Positions 43,103 to 51,015 of a DNA stretch of 64,000 nt are shown here, piece by piece (positions within the stretch are counted from its first letter, which is position 1; every line of letters starts with the position of its first letter). Below the pieces are notes generated by a model. That model did not search any database. It had not been told where the DNA came from and saw nothing but the letters and a program-made list of their open reading frames with translations. The position numbers and the translations under genes are program-made. This DNA comes from Lactobacillus pasteurii DSM 23907 = CRBIP 24.76 (lineage in GTDB: Bacteria > Bacillota > Bacilli > Lactobacillales > Lactobacillaceae), in contig NZ_CAKD01000022.1 of NCBI RefSeq assembly GCF_000297025.1, positions 1 to 64,000 on the forward strand, written 5' to 3'.

Positions 43103-43846
43103 TTATTCAACTCGGTTGTCGCCATTAACGGTTTCAATCGACAACTTATTATTCAAACTCTCGTCACGCGCACTTGCAGCAATCTTGCTATCGCCTAATA
43201 CAGTCGCATAGCTAATCTCGCCAAAAGGCGTATCTACGATCCTATTATCACCGCTGACAGTGGCAATCGTTGCTTCATCTTCAACCTTGCAATGATGAAT
43301 GACATTGTCCCCGCTATTAAGTTCAATTCTTAAGACTTTAAATTTAGAGTCTGTTAACTCACAGTCACCACTATTTCCATTGAACTTCAATAAATCAAGC
43401 CTGGAGTTTTCAACTTCAAAGTCTCCGCTGTTGAGCTCAATTTTTGCCTCAGCAAAAAGACAATTCTCAAGTTCACTATCGCCACTATTAACATGCAGCT
43501 TCAATTCGCTGCCACTAATACCTGAAATTTCAAGATCACCACTATTTAATTCAGCATATAACTTCGTCAAATTAGCTCCTTGAGGTACTTCAATTTCTAG
43601 GCTTACTTCATCACTAGTAGTCAATGAAAAAATCCCATGCACTCTTTGATGCAAAATCAGCATATTTCCATCACGAGTTACACTTGGCAATAATTCTTTT
43701 GGTCCAACATATCTAACTTCGAATTTTTCACCAGCAAAAATTTTCACATCGGGCTGAGAAACCTTGATTTTCAAACTATCAAAGCTGTCAATAGTCAGAG
43801 TTTCTTCGATCGTATCTGAATGCTTTCTACCACCAATAATTAGCAT
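43103..43846 (-). CDS. DUF4097 beta-strand repeat protein
   Basis: A 247-residue protein with no signal peptide. It is built of short beta repeats, each with a (N/S)SGD turn: YAELNSGDLEIS, LHVNSGDSELEN, IELNSGDFEVEN, NGNSGDCELTD, IELNSGDNVIHH and TVSGDNRIVD. This is the DUF4097 right-handed helix/beta-solenoid pattern. In Firmicutes relatives are usually linked to PadR or PspC-like envelope stress genes, but no such partner is next to it here. Function unknown; cytosolic scaffold or membrane-peripheral sensor are both possible. Confidence 0.85.
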   Translation of the reverse strand: MLIIGGRKHSDTIEETLTIDSFDSLKIKVSQPDVKIFAGEKFEVRYVGPKELLPSVTRDGNMLILHQRVHGIFSLTTSDEVSLEIEVPQGANLTKLYAELNSGDLEISGISGSELKLHVNSGDSELENCLFAEAKIELNSGDFEVENSRLDLLKFNGNSGDCELTDSKFKVLRIELNSGDNVIHHCKVEDEATIATVSGDNRIVDTPFGEISYATVLGDSKIAASARDESLNNKLSIETVNGDNRVE

Positions 43847-43973
43847 ATTATTCCCCCGTTTCTATTATCCATTTGATACTTAAATTATATCATTGAGGAA
43901 AATATCAAAAATCCAAGATAAGCAAGCGGTAAATTAATGCCACTAAGTGGTCAATTTATCATTGTAAATAAGT

Positions 43974-44459
43974 CTAGATTCTTTCGACTTGATAACGACT
44001 GCTGCGGTCAGGTACTTCATTTTTTTCAGCAGGAACACCTACAGGTACTACTACAGAAACTTCATAGCCGTCTTTTAAGTTGAGCAGTTCTTTAGCTTCT
44101 TGACTCTTGTTCAAAGCCATTGTACCGCCAAGAATATATACACTACCTAAGCCTAGTTCTTTAGCTTCGATCATCAAGTTTTCAGCTGCACATGAACCGT
44201 CACGATCGGCAAAAGGACTATCAGACTTAGTCGCAATCACAAACAAAGCAGGTGCGCCATAAAAGGCACCGTTAGCAATAGATTCCAGCTTTGCTCTAGT
44301 CTCTTGGCTAGTAACTAATTTCAATTCCATTACTTCAAACTGTCCCATACCAGCAGGTGTTGCTTGAAAGGCTGCAACTAATTTCTCTAATTGCGCATCA
44401 GTTAAGCTTTCATCAGTATATTTTCTAACTGCTCTTCTGTTTAAAACTGCATCTGACAT
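43974..44459 (-). CDS. Nitroreductase family protein
   Basis: A 161-residue FMN protein of the nitroreductase fold. The N-terminal SDAVLNRRAVRKYTDESLTD holds the arginine pair that contacts FMN phosphate, and APALFVIATKSDS plus AAENLMIEAKELGLGSVYIL are the dimer-core helices. It is shorter than classic enzymes (about 200), like the YdjA/streptococcal small group. It could reduce quinones or nitro compounds or degrade FMN. No operon partner. FMN can be made by this cell through the riboflavin operon 1 kb away. Confidence 0.85.
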   Translation of the reverse strand: MSDAVLNRRAVRKYTDESLTDAQLEKLVAAFQATPAGMGQFEVMELKLVTSQETRAKLESIANGAFYGAPALFVIATKSDSPFADRDGSCAAENLMIEAKELGLGSVYILGGTMALNKSQEAKELLNLKDGYEVSVVVPVGVPAEKNEVPDRSSRYQVERI

Positions 44460-44530
44460 AGTTTTACCTCGGTTCTAAATTAACGATATAAGCTCATTAT
44501 AGGCCCATTACTAACAAAAAGAAAGCGCTG

Positions 44531-45094
44531 TTACTTGAAGTTGCAATTTTCAAGATGATCATTGATGATTCCGACAGCCTGTAAGAATGAATATAAAGTT
44601 ACCGGACCCAAGAACTTAAAGCCCATCTTTTTTAGTTTTTTAGCTAATTTTTTTGAATGCTCATCTTGGCTAGGAAGATCGCTGAGAGTTTGAGGATGAT
44701 TAATAATTTGCTTAGGGAATTCTTCCTGTAGAAATTGCCTAATAGTAGTACCATCTTCATGCAATTGCTTAATAACTTTTGCATTATTGATAGCTGCTTC
44801 GATCTTCATTCGATTGCGAATAATTCCTTTATCAGTCAGCAATCGATCAATATCTGTTTGATCAAATAAAGCGACTTTTTCAGGGTCAAAATTGGCAAAA
44901 GCCTGGCGGAAATTTGCTCGTTTATTCAGCACAATTCTCCATAATAAACCCGACTGGAAGCTCTCAAGAACCATCATCTCGTACAAATAATCCTCATCCA
45001 AATTCAATTTACCCCACTCTTCATCGTGATACTTTTGGTAAAAATCCGGCTCACCTTCGACCCAGTCGCAGCGGTTATAGTTATCTTGTGTCAT
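44531..45094 (-). CDS. tag: DNA-3-methyladenine glycosylase I
   Basis: A 187-residue glycosylase that excises 3-methyladenine from DNA. Zinc ligands can be placed at RCDWV (Cys9), YHDEEWG (His23) and the C-terminal NDHLENCNF (His and Cys), the usual Tag arrangement. The core LESFQSGLLWRIVLNKR and FDPEKVALFDQTDIDRLLTD are family blocks. Most members read AGLSW at the position that here is SGLLW. GAAGGGGATG-type ribosome binding site upstream. Monocistronic, next to the nitroreductase gene. Confidence 0.92.
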   Translation of the reverse strand: MTQDNYNRCDWVEGEPDFYQKYHDEEWGKLNLDEDYLYEMMVLESFQSGLLWRIVLNKRANFRQAFANFDPEKVALFDQTDIDRLLTDKGIIRNRMKIEAAINNAKVIKQLHEDGTTIRQFLQEEFPKQIINHPQTLSDLPSQDEHSKKLAKKLKKMGFKFLGPVTLYSFLQAVGIINDHLENCNFK

Positions 45095-45231
45095 TTTCGC
45101 ATCCCCTTCTAGATATTTTTCTTTGATTTTAGCACAAAAGTAAAAAATTTTTCATTCCCAATTTATCCCAATCCATAGCACTTTAACGGCTATTTTTATA
45201 AATCTATCTTTTGTTATTTTAAATTTTTTAG

Positions 45232-45260
45232 TTGACAAAGAAAGCACTTACAACTATCAT
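45232..45260 (+). promoter_or_regulatory. Promoter of the riboflavin operon
   Basis: TTGACA (45232-45237), a 17-base spacer and TATCAT (45255-45260). An inverted repeat CACTTAC / GTAAGTG (45246-45252, 45263-45269) brackets the -10. Transcription would begin just before the FMN riboswitch. Confidence 0.7.
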
Positions 45261-45283
45261 TCGTAAGTGAATTGAATAATTTA

Positions 45284-45396
45284 GTCTTCAAGGCAGGGTG
45301 AAATTCCCGACCGGCGGTAAAGTCCGCAACCCACTATTTTTGTAGTGGCTGAACCCGTAATGGTACCGATAGTTATAGTCTAGATGGGAGAAGTTA
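45284..45396 (+). ncRNA. FMN riboswitch (RFN element)
   Basis: The conserved RFN core is plain: AGGCAGGGTGAAATTCCCG, then ACCGGCGGTAAAGTCCGC, a variable stem with GTGGCTG, CCGATAG and finally GTCTAGATGGGAGAAG. It folds into the six-helix FMN aptamer. It lies between the rib promoter and a terminator, so FMN binding would favour termination and repress riboflavin synthesis. Confidence 0.95.
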
Positions 45397-45434
45397 ATTA
45401 CTGAAACAGCAGTTTATTTACGATGCTTATTTTT

Positions 45435-45467
45435 GGGGAAGTCTTGAAGTTCAAGGCTTCCCTTTTT
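45435..45467 (+). terminator. Riboswitch-controlled terminator
   Basis: GGGAAG-t-CTTGA pairs with TCAAG-g-CTTCCC and a T-run follows. It lies 39 bases after the aptamer and 23 bases before ribD, the position of an expression platform. Confidence 0.85.
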
Positions 45468-45489
45468 TGATGCAAAGGAAGTGATTTAA

Positions 45490-46545
45490 ATGAATCAAGA
45501 TTACCATTTCATGGATTTAGCTATCCAAGAAGCGATCAAGGGTCGCTATCAAACTTGGCAAAATCCAATGGTTGGGGCTGTTATTGTTAAAAACAGACAA
45601 ATTCTTGCGACAGGTTATCACCAGCATTTTGGCGATAGCCATGCAGAAAGAGACGCCATTTCTAAATTAACCTTCGAGCAGTTATCCAATTCAACCTTAT
45701 ACGTAACGCTAGAGCCTTGCAGCCACTATGGCAAGCAGCCGCCTTGTGCTGATTTAATTATTAAAAGTCAGATCAAACGCGTTGTCATTGCCCAGGTTGA
45801 TCCCCATAGCCTTGTTACTGGCAAAGGAATTCAGAAACTAAAAGATGCTGGAATTGAAGTAGTTACAGGAATCAGAGCTAATGCAGCTCAAGCTTTGAAC
45901 TATTTCTACACCTTTTTCTATCAGCATCATCGTCCCTGGATCAGCTTAAAGCAGGCTATTTCGCTTGATCATAAGCTGGGGTTAACCAATCAGCGGACTG
46001 CTATTACCAATTCCAAGGTTTATGAAAAGGTACATCAAGAGCGTAGCGACTACCAAGCAATCATCATTGGCAGCAATACCGCTATGATCGATAATCCTTC
46101 TCTTCATAGCAGTCAAGTTAGCGATTATCCACCCATTCGAGTGGTTCTTGACCGGCGCGGCCGATTATTCAAAAGGCCAGATTTAAAGCTGTTTACTGAT
46201 CAAAGCCAAGCCACTTGGATTTTTACTCAGCATCCTGAACTTTTCTCAAATTTGCATAACAGCTGGGTAAAAATTTTTCAAACTGATGGCACGATCGAAG
46301 ATGTTGTTAATCAACTGACAAAAGTAGGGATCCAGTCGCTTTACGTCGAAGGCGGAGCCAAAATTCATCAAGCCTTTTGGCAGACTGGTTTGGTCGATGA
46401 ATTGATTACTTATCAGGCGCCAGTTCTACTGGGAAAAGATGGCTATGATGCCTTTACGCCTGATAATACCGTTCTTTTTACAGACCTTAAATTAAAGCAG
46501 CTAGCAAATAATTTCAGAATCGAAGGTAAACTTTCTCATGTTTAG
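45490..46545 (+). CDS. ribD: Bifunctional riboflavin deaminase/reductase RibD
   Basis: A 351-residue enzyme with an N-terminal zinc deaminase (HAERDAI, then PCSHYGKQPPCADLI; residues about 1-145) and a C-terminal NADPH reductase (from PWISLKQAISLDHKL). It carries out two consecutive steps on the pyrimidine intermediate made from GTP. CAAAGGAAGTGA before the ATG sets the start. It is first in the rib operon and its stop overlaps the ribE ATG, so translation is coupled. All expected catalytic residues (HAE, PCxxxGxxPPC) are present. Confidence 0.97.
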   Translation: MNQDYHFMDLAIQEAIKGRYQTWQNPMVGAVIVKNRQILATGYHQHFGDSHAERDAISKLTFEQLSNSTLYVTLEPCSHYGKQPPCADLIIKSQIKRVVIAQVDPHSLVTGKGIQKLKDAGIEVVTGIRANAAQALNYFYTFFYQHHRPWISLKQAISLDHKLGLTNQRTAITNSKVYEKVHQERSDYQAIIIGSNTAMIDNPSLHSSQVSDYPPIRVVLDRRGRLFKRPDLKLFTDQSQATWIFTQHPELFSNLHNSWVKIFQTDGTIEDVVNQLTKVGIQSLYVEGGAKIHQAFWQTGLVDELITYQAPVLLGKDGYDAFTPDNTVLFTDLKLKQLANNFRIEGKLSHV

Positions 46546-47137
46546 TGGATTAGTTAGAGGCGATGCCAAAATCGCTCAAATTAAGATTAAAGATCAAACA
46601 ATTGTCATGGATGTTGAAACAAGTGCTGAAGTAATCGACACCATTAAGATCGGTGATTCGATTGCAATCAACGGAACTTGTTTAACTGCCGAAAAGATTG
46701 ATGGCAACAGTTTTCAAGTGACGATGATGCCGCAGACTTTTAACAAGACAATTTTCAAAAATGCCAAAGCCGGCGACCAGGTTAATCTCGAGCGTTCTCT
46801 AAAGCTCGGCGATCGACTCGAAGGTCATATCGTCACTGGGCATATCGACCAAACAATCAAACTTCTCAAAAAGCAAGCAAATGAAAACGCGATTGAGCTT
46901 TTCTTTGAATTGCCGAAGCGTTTAGCCAATCAAGTAATTCCTCAGGGAAGCGTAGCTTTAAATGGCGTAAGCTTAACGGTCATGGATGTTCAAGGAAGCA
47001 ATTTTTCAGTTGGATTAATTCCTCATACGCAGGATGAAACTAATCTAGCCAAATTAGAAGTTGGCGATGAAGTCAACTTAGAAACTGATATTTTAGGCAA
47101 ATATGTCGCACAAAATTTAGCAAAAAGAGGTATATAA
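46538..47137 (+). CDS. ribE: Riboflavin synthase, alpha subunit
   Basis: A 199-residue lumazine-protein-like enzyme with two homologous beta-barrel halves. The N-terminal MFSGLVRGDAKI, GTCLTAEKIDG in the first barrel and GVSLTVMDVQG in the second are the repeated lumazine-binding motifs. It dismutates two 6,7-dimethyl-8-ribityllumazines to riboflavin. It starts inside the end of ribD (8 bases overlap) and is followed by ribBA after two bases. Length is normal. Confidence 0.96.
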   Translation: MFSGLVRGDAKIAQIKIKDQTIVMDVETSAEVIDTIKIGDSIAINGTCLTAEKIDGNSFQVTMMPQTFNKTIFKNAKAGDQVNLERSLKLGDRLEGHIVTGHIDQTIKLLKKQANENAIELFFELPKRLANQVIPQGSVALNGVSLTVMDVQGSNFSVGLIPHTQDETNLAKLEVGDEVNLETDILGKYVAQNLAKRGI

Positions 47138-47139
47138 AG

Positions 47140-48318
47140 ATGGATGTCAAGAAAATTCAAACTGCAATTCAATGGATGAAACAAGGTGGTCTAGTTATCG
47201 TAGCTGATGATGAAGATCGGGAATCTGAAGGAGATATGATCGGCCTAGCTTCTAAAGTAACCCCGCAAAATATTAACTTCATGACTAAATATGCTAGAGG
47301 ACTTCTCTGCACTAGTATTAGTCGCGAAATTGCTCAAAGACTTCATTTAGGCCAAATGGAAGATGACAACACAGATCCTTTTGGCACAGCTTTTACAATT
47401 AGCGTTGACTACAAAACAACCACTACTGGAATTTCTGCCTTTGACCGTGCTACGACCATCAAGGCTCTAGCTGATCCAACTAGCAAGCCAGAAGACTTCT
47501 TTAGACCGGGGCATTGCTTCCCACTTGTAGCTAAAGATGGCGGCGTACTTGAGCGCAATGGCCACACCGAAGCCTCTGTTACCTTAGCTAAACTAGCCGG
47601 TGAACCAGCTACTGCTTATATTTGTGAAGTTTTAAAAGATGACGGTCATATGGCTCGCCGTCCTGAATTAAGACGAATCGCACAAGAATTGCATTTGCCA
47701 TTTTTCACAATTGCAGATTTGCAAGAATATGTAAGAACCATGGGGCAATTGGATGCAGGATTTGTAGATTTGCCTACTAAGTACGGTGATTTTAAAATTA
47801 AGAGCTATCAAGGTGAAAATTTAGTCATCAAAAAAGGGCAAATCGACCCTACTAAGCCTGTTTTGGTAAGAATGCATTCTGAGTGCTTAACCGGCGATAC
47901 TTTTGGCTCATTAAGATGCGACTGCGGTGAACAACTTCATACTTCAATGAAAATGATCGAAGAAAACGGTAATGGTATTATCCTCTACTTGCGACAAGAA
48001 GGTCGTGGTATTGGCTTAACTAATAAATTAAAGGCTTATGCCTTGCAAGATCAAGGACATGATACTTATGAAGCCAACGAATTATTAGGTTTCAAGCCAG
48101 ATGAACGCAATTATGATGTAGCTGCCAAAATGCTTAAAGACCTCGGTATCAAGCAAATTGATTTATTAACAAACAATCCTGATAAACTTGAACAGCTTGA
48201 AGACTACGGCATTGAAATTCATAAACGCATCCCACTTGAGATGCCAGCAAATGAGATCGACCGCTTCTATCTTGAAACTAAGCGTGACCGCTTCAACCAT
48301 ATGTTGAAGGCTTTATAA
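47140..48318 (+). CDS. ribBA: Bifunctional DHBP synthase / GTP cyclohydrolase II RibBA
   Basis: A 392-residue fusion. The N-terminal half (about 1-200) makes 3,4-dihydroxy-2-butanone 4-phosphate: DDEDRESEGDMIGLA and RNGHTEASV are its metal and base residues. The C-terminal half is GTP cyclohydrolase II: HSECLTGDTFGSLRCDCGEQ holds the zinc cysteines, RQEGRGIGLTNKLKAYALQD the catalytic arginine region. Both halves are full length, so the cell has both entry branches of riboflavin synthesis. Two bases after ribE. Confidence 0.97.
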   Translation: MDVKKIQTAIQWMKQGGLVIVADDEDRESEGDMIGLASKVTPQNINFMTKYARGLLCTSISREIAQRLHLGQMEDDNTDPFGTAFTISVDYKTTTTGISAFDRATTIKALADPTSKPEDFFRPGHCFPLVAKDGGVLERNGHTEASVTLAKLAGEPATAYICEVLKDDGHMARRPELRRIAQELHLPFFTIADLQEYVRTMGQLDAGFVDLPTKYGDFKIKSYQGENLVIKKGQIDPTKPVLVRMHSECLTGDTFGSLRCDCGEQLHTSMKMIEENGNGIILYLRQEGRGIGLTNKLKAYALQDQGHDTYEANELLGFKPDERNYDVAAKMLKDLGIKQIDLLTNNPDKLEQLEDYGIEIHKRIPLEMPANEIDRFYLETKRDRFNHMLKAL

Positions 48319-48337
48319 AAATTGAAAGGATTTAAAT

Positions 48338-48799
48338 ATGACCACTTTTGAAGGAAACTTTACTAATAATCAAGCAAAAATTGCTATTGTTGCTTCAAAA
48401 TTCAATGAAATCGTCACCCATCACTTAGTCGATGGTGCGACCAACACTTTAAAACAATTTGGAGTAAATCCTGATGATATCGATATTTACTGGGTACCAG
48501 GAGCTTTTGAAATTGGCTTTACTGCACAAAAAGTTGCCCAATCAGGCAAATATGATGGAGTGATGACTCTAGGAGCAGTAATTAAAGGCGAGACCGATCA
48601 CTATGGTATGATTATCCAAAATATTACCAACGCTATCATGCAGATCAACCTAGAAGGTAAGGTTCCGGTTACTTTTGGAATTCTTACTACCGACAATATT
48701 GATCAAGCCTTGCAAAGATCAGGCTTGAAAGCTGGAAATGAAGGAAGTTCAACCGCACAAAGCCTGCTGGAAATGATTTCGTTGAATAAGCAAATATAA
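48338..48799 (+). CDS. ribH: 6,7-dimethyl-8-ribityllumazine synthase
   Basis: A 153-residue enzyme that condenses the ribityl pyrimidine and the butanone phosphate. KIAIVASKFNEIVTHHLVDG, VPGAFEIGFTAQK and ALGAVIKGETDHYGMI-type blocks (LGAVIKGETDHYG with the catalytic His) are all present. Last of the four-gene operon, 19 bases after ribBA with GAAAGGA before the ATG, and followed by a strong terminator. Members form 60-subunit capsids. Confidence 0.97.
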   Translation: MTTFEGNFTNNQAKIAIVASKFNEIVTHHLVDGATNTLKQFGVNPDDIDIYWVPGAFEIGFTAQKVAQSGKYDGVMTLGAVIKGETDHYGMIIQNITNAIMQINLEGKVPVTFGILTTDNIDQALQRSGLKAGNEGSSTAQSLLEMISLNKQI

Positions 48800-48801
48800 C
48801 A

Positions 48802-48831
48802 AAAATGGTCAGACTGTTGTCTGGCCATTTT
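48802..48831. terminator. Bidirectional terminator between ribH and topB
   Basis: AAAATGGTCAGAC pairs with GTCTGGCCATTTT around a 4-base loop. Confidence 0.9.
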
Positions 48832-48844
48832 CACATCCATCACC

Positions 48845-50899
48845 CTAAAATTCCGGCTTAAATCCATAAAAGCTTCTCCCCTTATAGGACTGCTTGGCTA
48901 ACTTTCCACTTACCGACTTTTGAGCACCTCTTTTAGAGCGATAATTTATCGTGATTGTCTTTCCCTCCAGCAAATCCGCAACTTCTTGCTGGGTAAACTT
49001 ATGTCCACCCCAAGTTTGATTAAAGCTAATCTCTTCTCCATTAAACTTACCAGTAACCTTGTCCTTAGAGGCAACTTTCTTACTTACAGTCTTAGTCTGA
49101 TGCTTGCTTGCAAGTTTTTGCAAAGTTGCATTTTGATCCAAAATAGTAGAATTAGTTTCAAAAATTGGCATATCGTGGCGTACAATCGTTTGCATTGATT
49201 GCGGAATCAGTTGATAATCCAGTTCTTTTCTTTTTACCCGATCCATCCCATCAAACAAACGCTTGGTAATCTTAGGCGAAGCGATCATGCTCCCTTTAGA
49301 CAAAATTGCTTGCACTTGTCCTTCGTAATTTAGAATATAGCCACCTCGATATAAGGAAGCAAGACTCCCCTTACCTGAACTAATTTCTGCCAAAGTCTGC
49401 AATCTAGTTGCACCAGTTCCAATGTTATGCTTTTTCAAAAAGTTCAAAATAAACTTCTTGGTTGGCTTTCCTGGCTTCGGGTTAGCGCCTTCGTAGACAA
49501 ATGGAGCTGCTGGATCCTTAAATTCATGTGCCTCGATTTCTTCTTCATCTGACAAATCACGATCATCAAAAATCAGCTTGTAATTCATTTCTTTAGGTAG
49601 TTGAATCGATGATTTGAAGTCAGGATATTTTGCCAAATGCGCCTTTTGTGCTTCATAAACATAATCTTCTGCCAACATTGCCAAATAACTCTTGGCCACA
49701 ACTTGATAGATTTCAACGCCAATTTTTCCAAAACGCTTTTCTAATTGTTCAAGCGACTTAGGAACCTTCAGGCCAGGTCTGTTAGCTCCGTGGGCTGCTT
49801 GCTTGGTAATAAATTTCAGACGAGGCTTGCGCCTAATTAGCAACTTGGAATCAACGCCAATAACATTCGCAATCTGATCCACCAATGGCAATAATTCATT
49901 GAATTGTTCAAGCGTAACTTGAGTATCTTCAGTTCTTGGATAAGAAACAATTTGAGCTTGATACATATCCTGGTAAGTTTTGATAATTTCCTTGTCCTTA
50001 TAACCCTTAGCACCTACTAAAATACCAATTTGTCCTAAATCAACCAGTGGCGGTGGTGTTTGCTTCTTTAGCTTTTTTTCGTCAATTACGATTGAGCTTG
50101 AGGCAAAATTAGCCAGATCATCTTTTGCCCCTTTTATTTCAGCAAAACGGAATTTATCTTTATCTGGATCGAACTTGCGACTAAAGATATTGCCATTTTG
50201 GTCTTTGAATTTGACCTCGAAATATGGCTTTTTGACGTAATTTTCAATCTCAGTATTGCGATCAAAAATCAACCCGACAATCGCCGACTTCAGCCGACCA
50301 ATTCGCATGGTCTTAGGACGATAGCCGGCTTTTTTAGCATAAATCATGGCAATTCGCGATAGCTGCATTGATAATAGATCAAATCTCTGCCTTGCTAAGG
50401 CTTCCAGATATTCGCCCTGCTCCATTTGATTAGTTACATCAGTCATTTGTCTCATGGCAGCAATAATTGATTTAGGAGACTGATCTTCAAAGCGAATCCG
50501 GTAAACTACCTTTTTCCAATGAATGGCATTGACAATTTCCCAGCCAAGCAAATCACCTTCACCAGAAGGATCATCATCAGTTGCAATAATGATCCCGTCG
50601 CAATCTTTGGCAGCATCCCTGATCTCCTTGAGCGTCTTCATTCTCCCTGGAACGATTTTCTTAGCCCAAGAGAAGTCCTTTTCATCCCATGGGAAATACT
50701 TCAAGCTGCGCCATGATGAATAGCGCGTCTTCTTGTCGTCGCCAACCATCTCTTGTGGCTCTTTTAGCTGCAAAATGTGGCCATATGAATGAGTTAGTAC
50801 ATAGTCAAACTGACCTTGAAAGTTGCCAGTTTTTCCACCAAGTGCAACGACGAAGTCGTCCATTTGCGATTTCTTTTCAGTTAATATAAGTAATTTCAT
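48845..50899 (-). CDS. topB: DNA topoisomerase III (type IA)
   Basis: A 684-residue type IA topoisomerase. The Toprim acidic motif reads ATDDDPSGEGDLLGW, the active Tyr lies in IVSYPRTEDTQVT (about residue 320), and the C-terminal domain has a short SVSGKLAKQSYKGRSFYGF end. It decatenates single-stranded links at replication forks. Compared with E. coli TopB (653) and Bacillus TopB (727) the length is normal. The N-terminus MKLLILTEKKSQMDDFV is the normal family start. It is transcribed alone, converging on the rib operon. Confidence 0.93.
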   Translation of the reverse strand: MKLLILTEKKSQMDDFVVALGGKTGNFQGQFDYVLTHSYGHILQLKEPQEMVGDDKKTRYSSWRSLKYFPWDEKDFSWAKKIVPGRMKTLKEIRDAAKDCDGIIIATDDDPSGEGDLLGWEIVNAIHWKKVVYRIRFEDQSPKSIIAAMRQMTDVTNQMEQGEYLEALARQRFDLLSMQLSRIAMIYAKKAGYRPKTMRIGRLKSAIVGLIFDRNTEIENYVKKPYFEVKFKDQNGNIFSRKFDPDKDKFRFAEIKGAKDDLANFASSSIVIDEKKLKKQTPPPLVDLGQIGILVGAKGYKDKEIIKTYQDMYQAQIVSYPRTEDTQVTLEQFNELLPLVDQIANVIGVDSKLLIRRKPRLKFITKQAAHGANRPGLKVPKSLEQLEKRFGKIGVEIYQVVAKSYLAMLAEDYVYEAQKAHLAKYPDFKSSIQLPKEMNYKLIFDDRDLSDEEEIEAHEFKDPAAPFVYEGANPKPGKPTKKFILNFLKKHNIGTGATRLQTLAEISSGKGSLASLYRGGYILNYEGQVQAILSKGSMIASPKITKRLFDGMDRVKRKELDYQLIPQSMQTIVRHDMPIFETNSTILDQNATLQKLASKHQTKTVSKKVASKDKVTGKFNGEEISFNQTWGGHKFTQQEVADLLEGKTITINYRSKRGAQKSVSGKLAKQSYKGRSFYGFKPEF

Positions 50900-50969
50900 C
50901 TAGTTTTTCCTTTGAGAAATAATGTAGTCATTTAGAATACTTATTTTACATTTTAGTGGCCCAAAATAA

Positions 50970-51000
50970 AAGAAGCTTAGATCTCGTTACTAAGCTTCTT
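50970..51000 (-). terminator. Terminator of the mutS2-like gene
   Basis: AAGAAGCTTAG pairs with CTAAGCTTCTT around a 9-base loop. On the minus strand a TTTTATTTT run follows. Confidence 0.85.
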
Positions 51001-51015
51001 GTTCTAAGTATCTTT

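Noticed and set aside
44521-44540. Second cre-like site near the nitroreductase and tag genes
   Set aside because: AGAAAGCGCTGTTA misses both the initial T and the final C of the consensus and lies downstream of the nitroreductase gene at the tag 3' end, not in a promoter.
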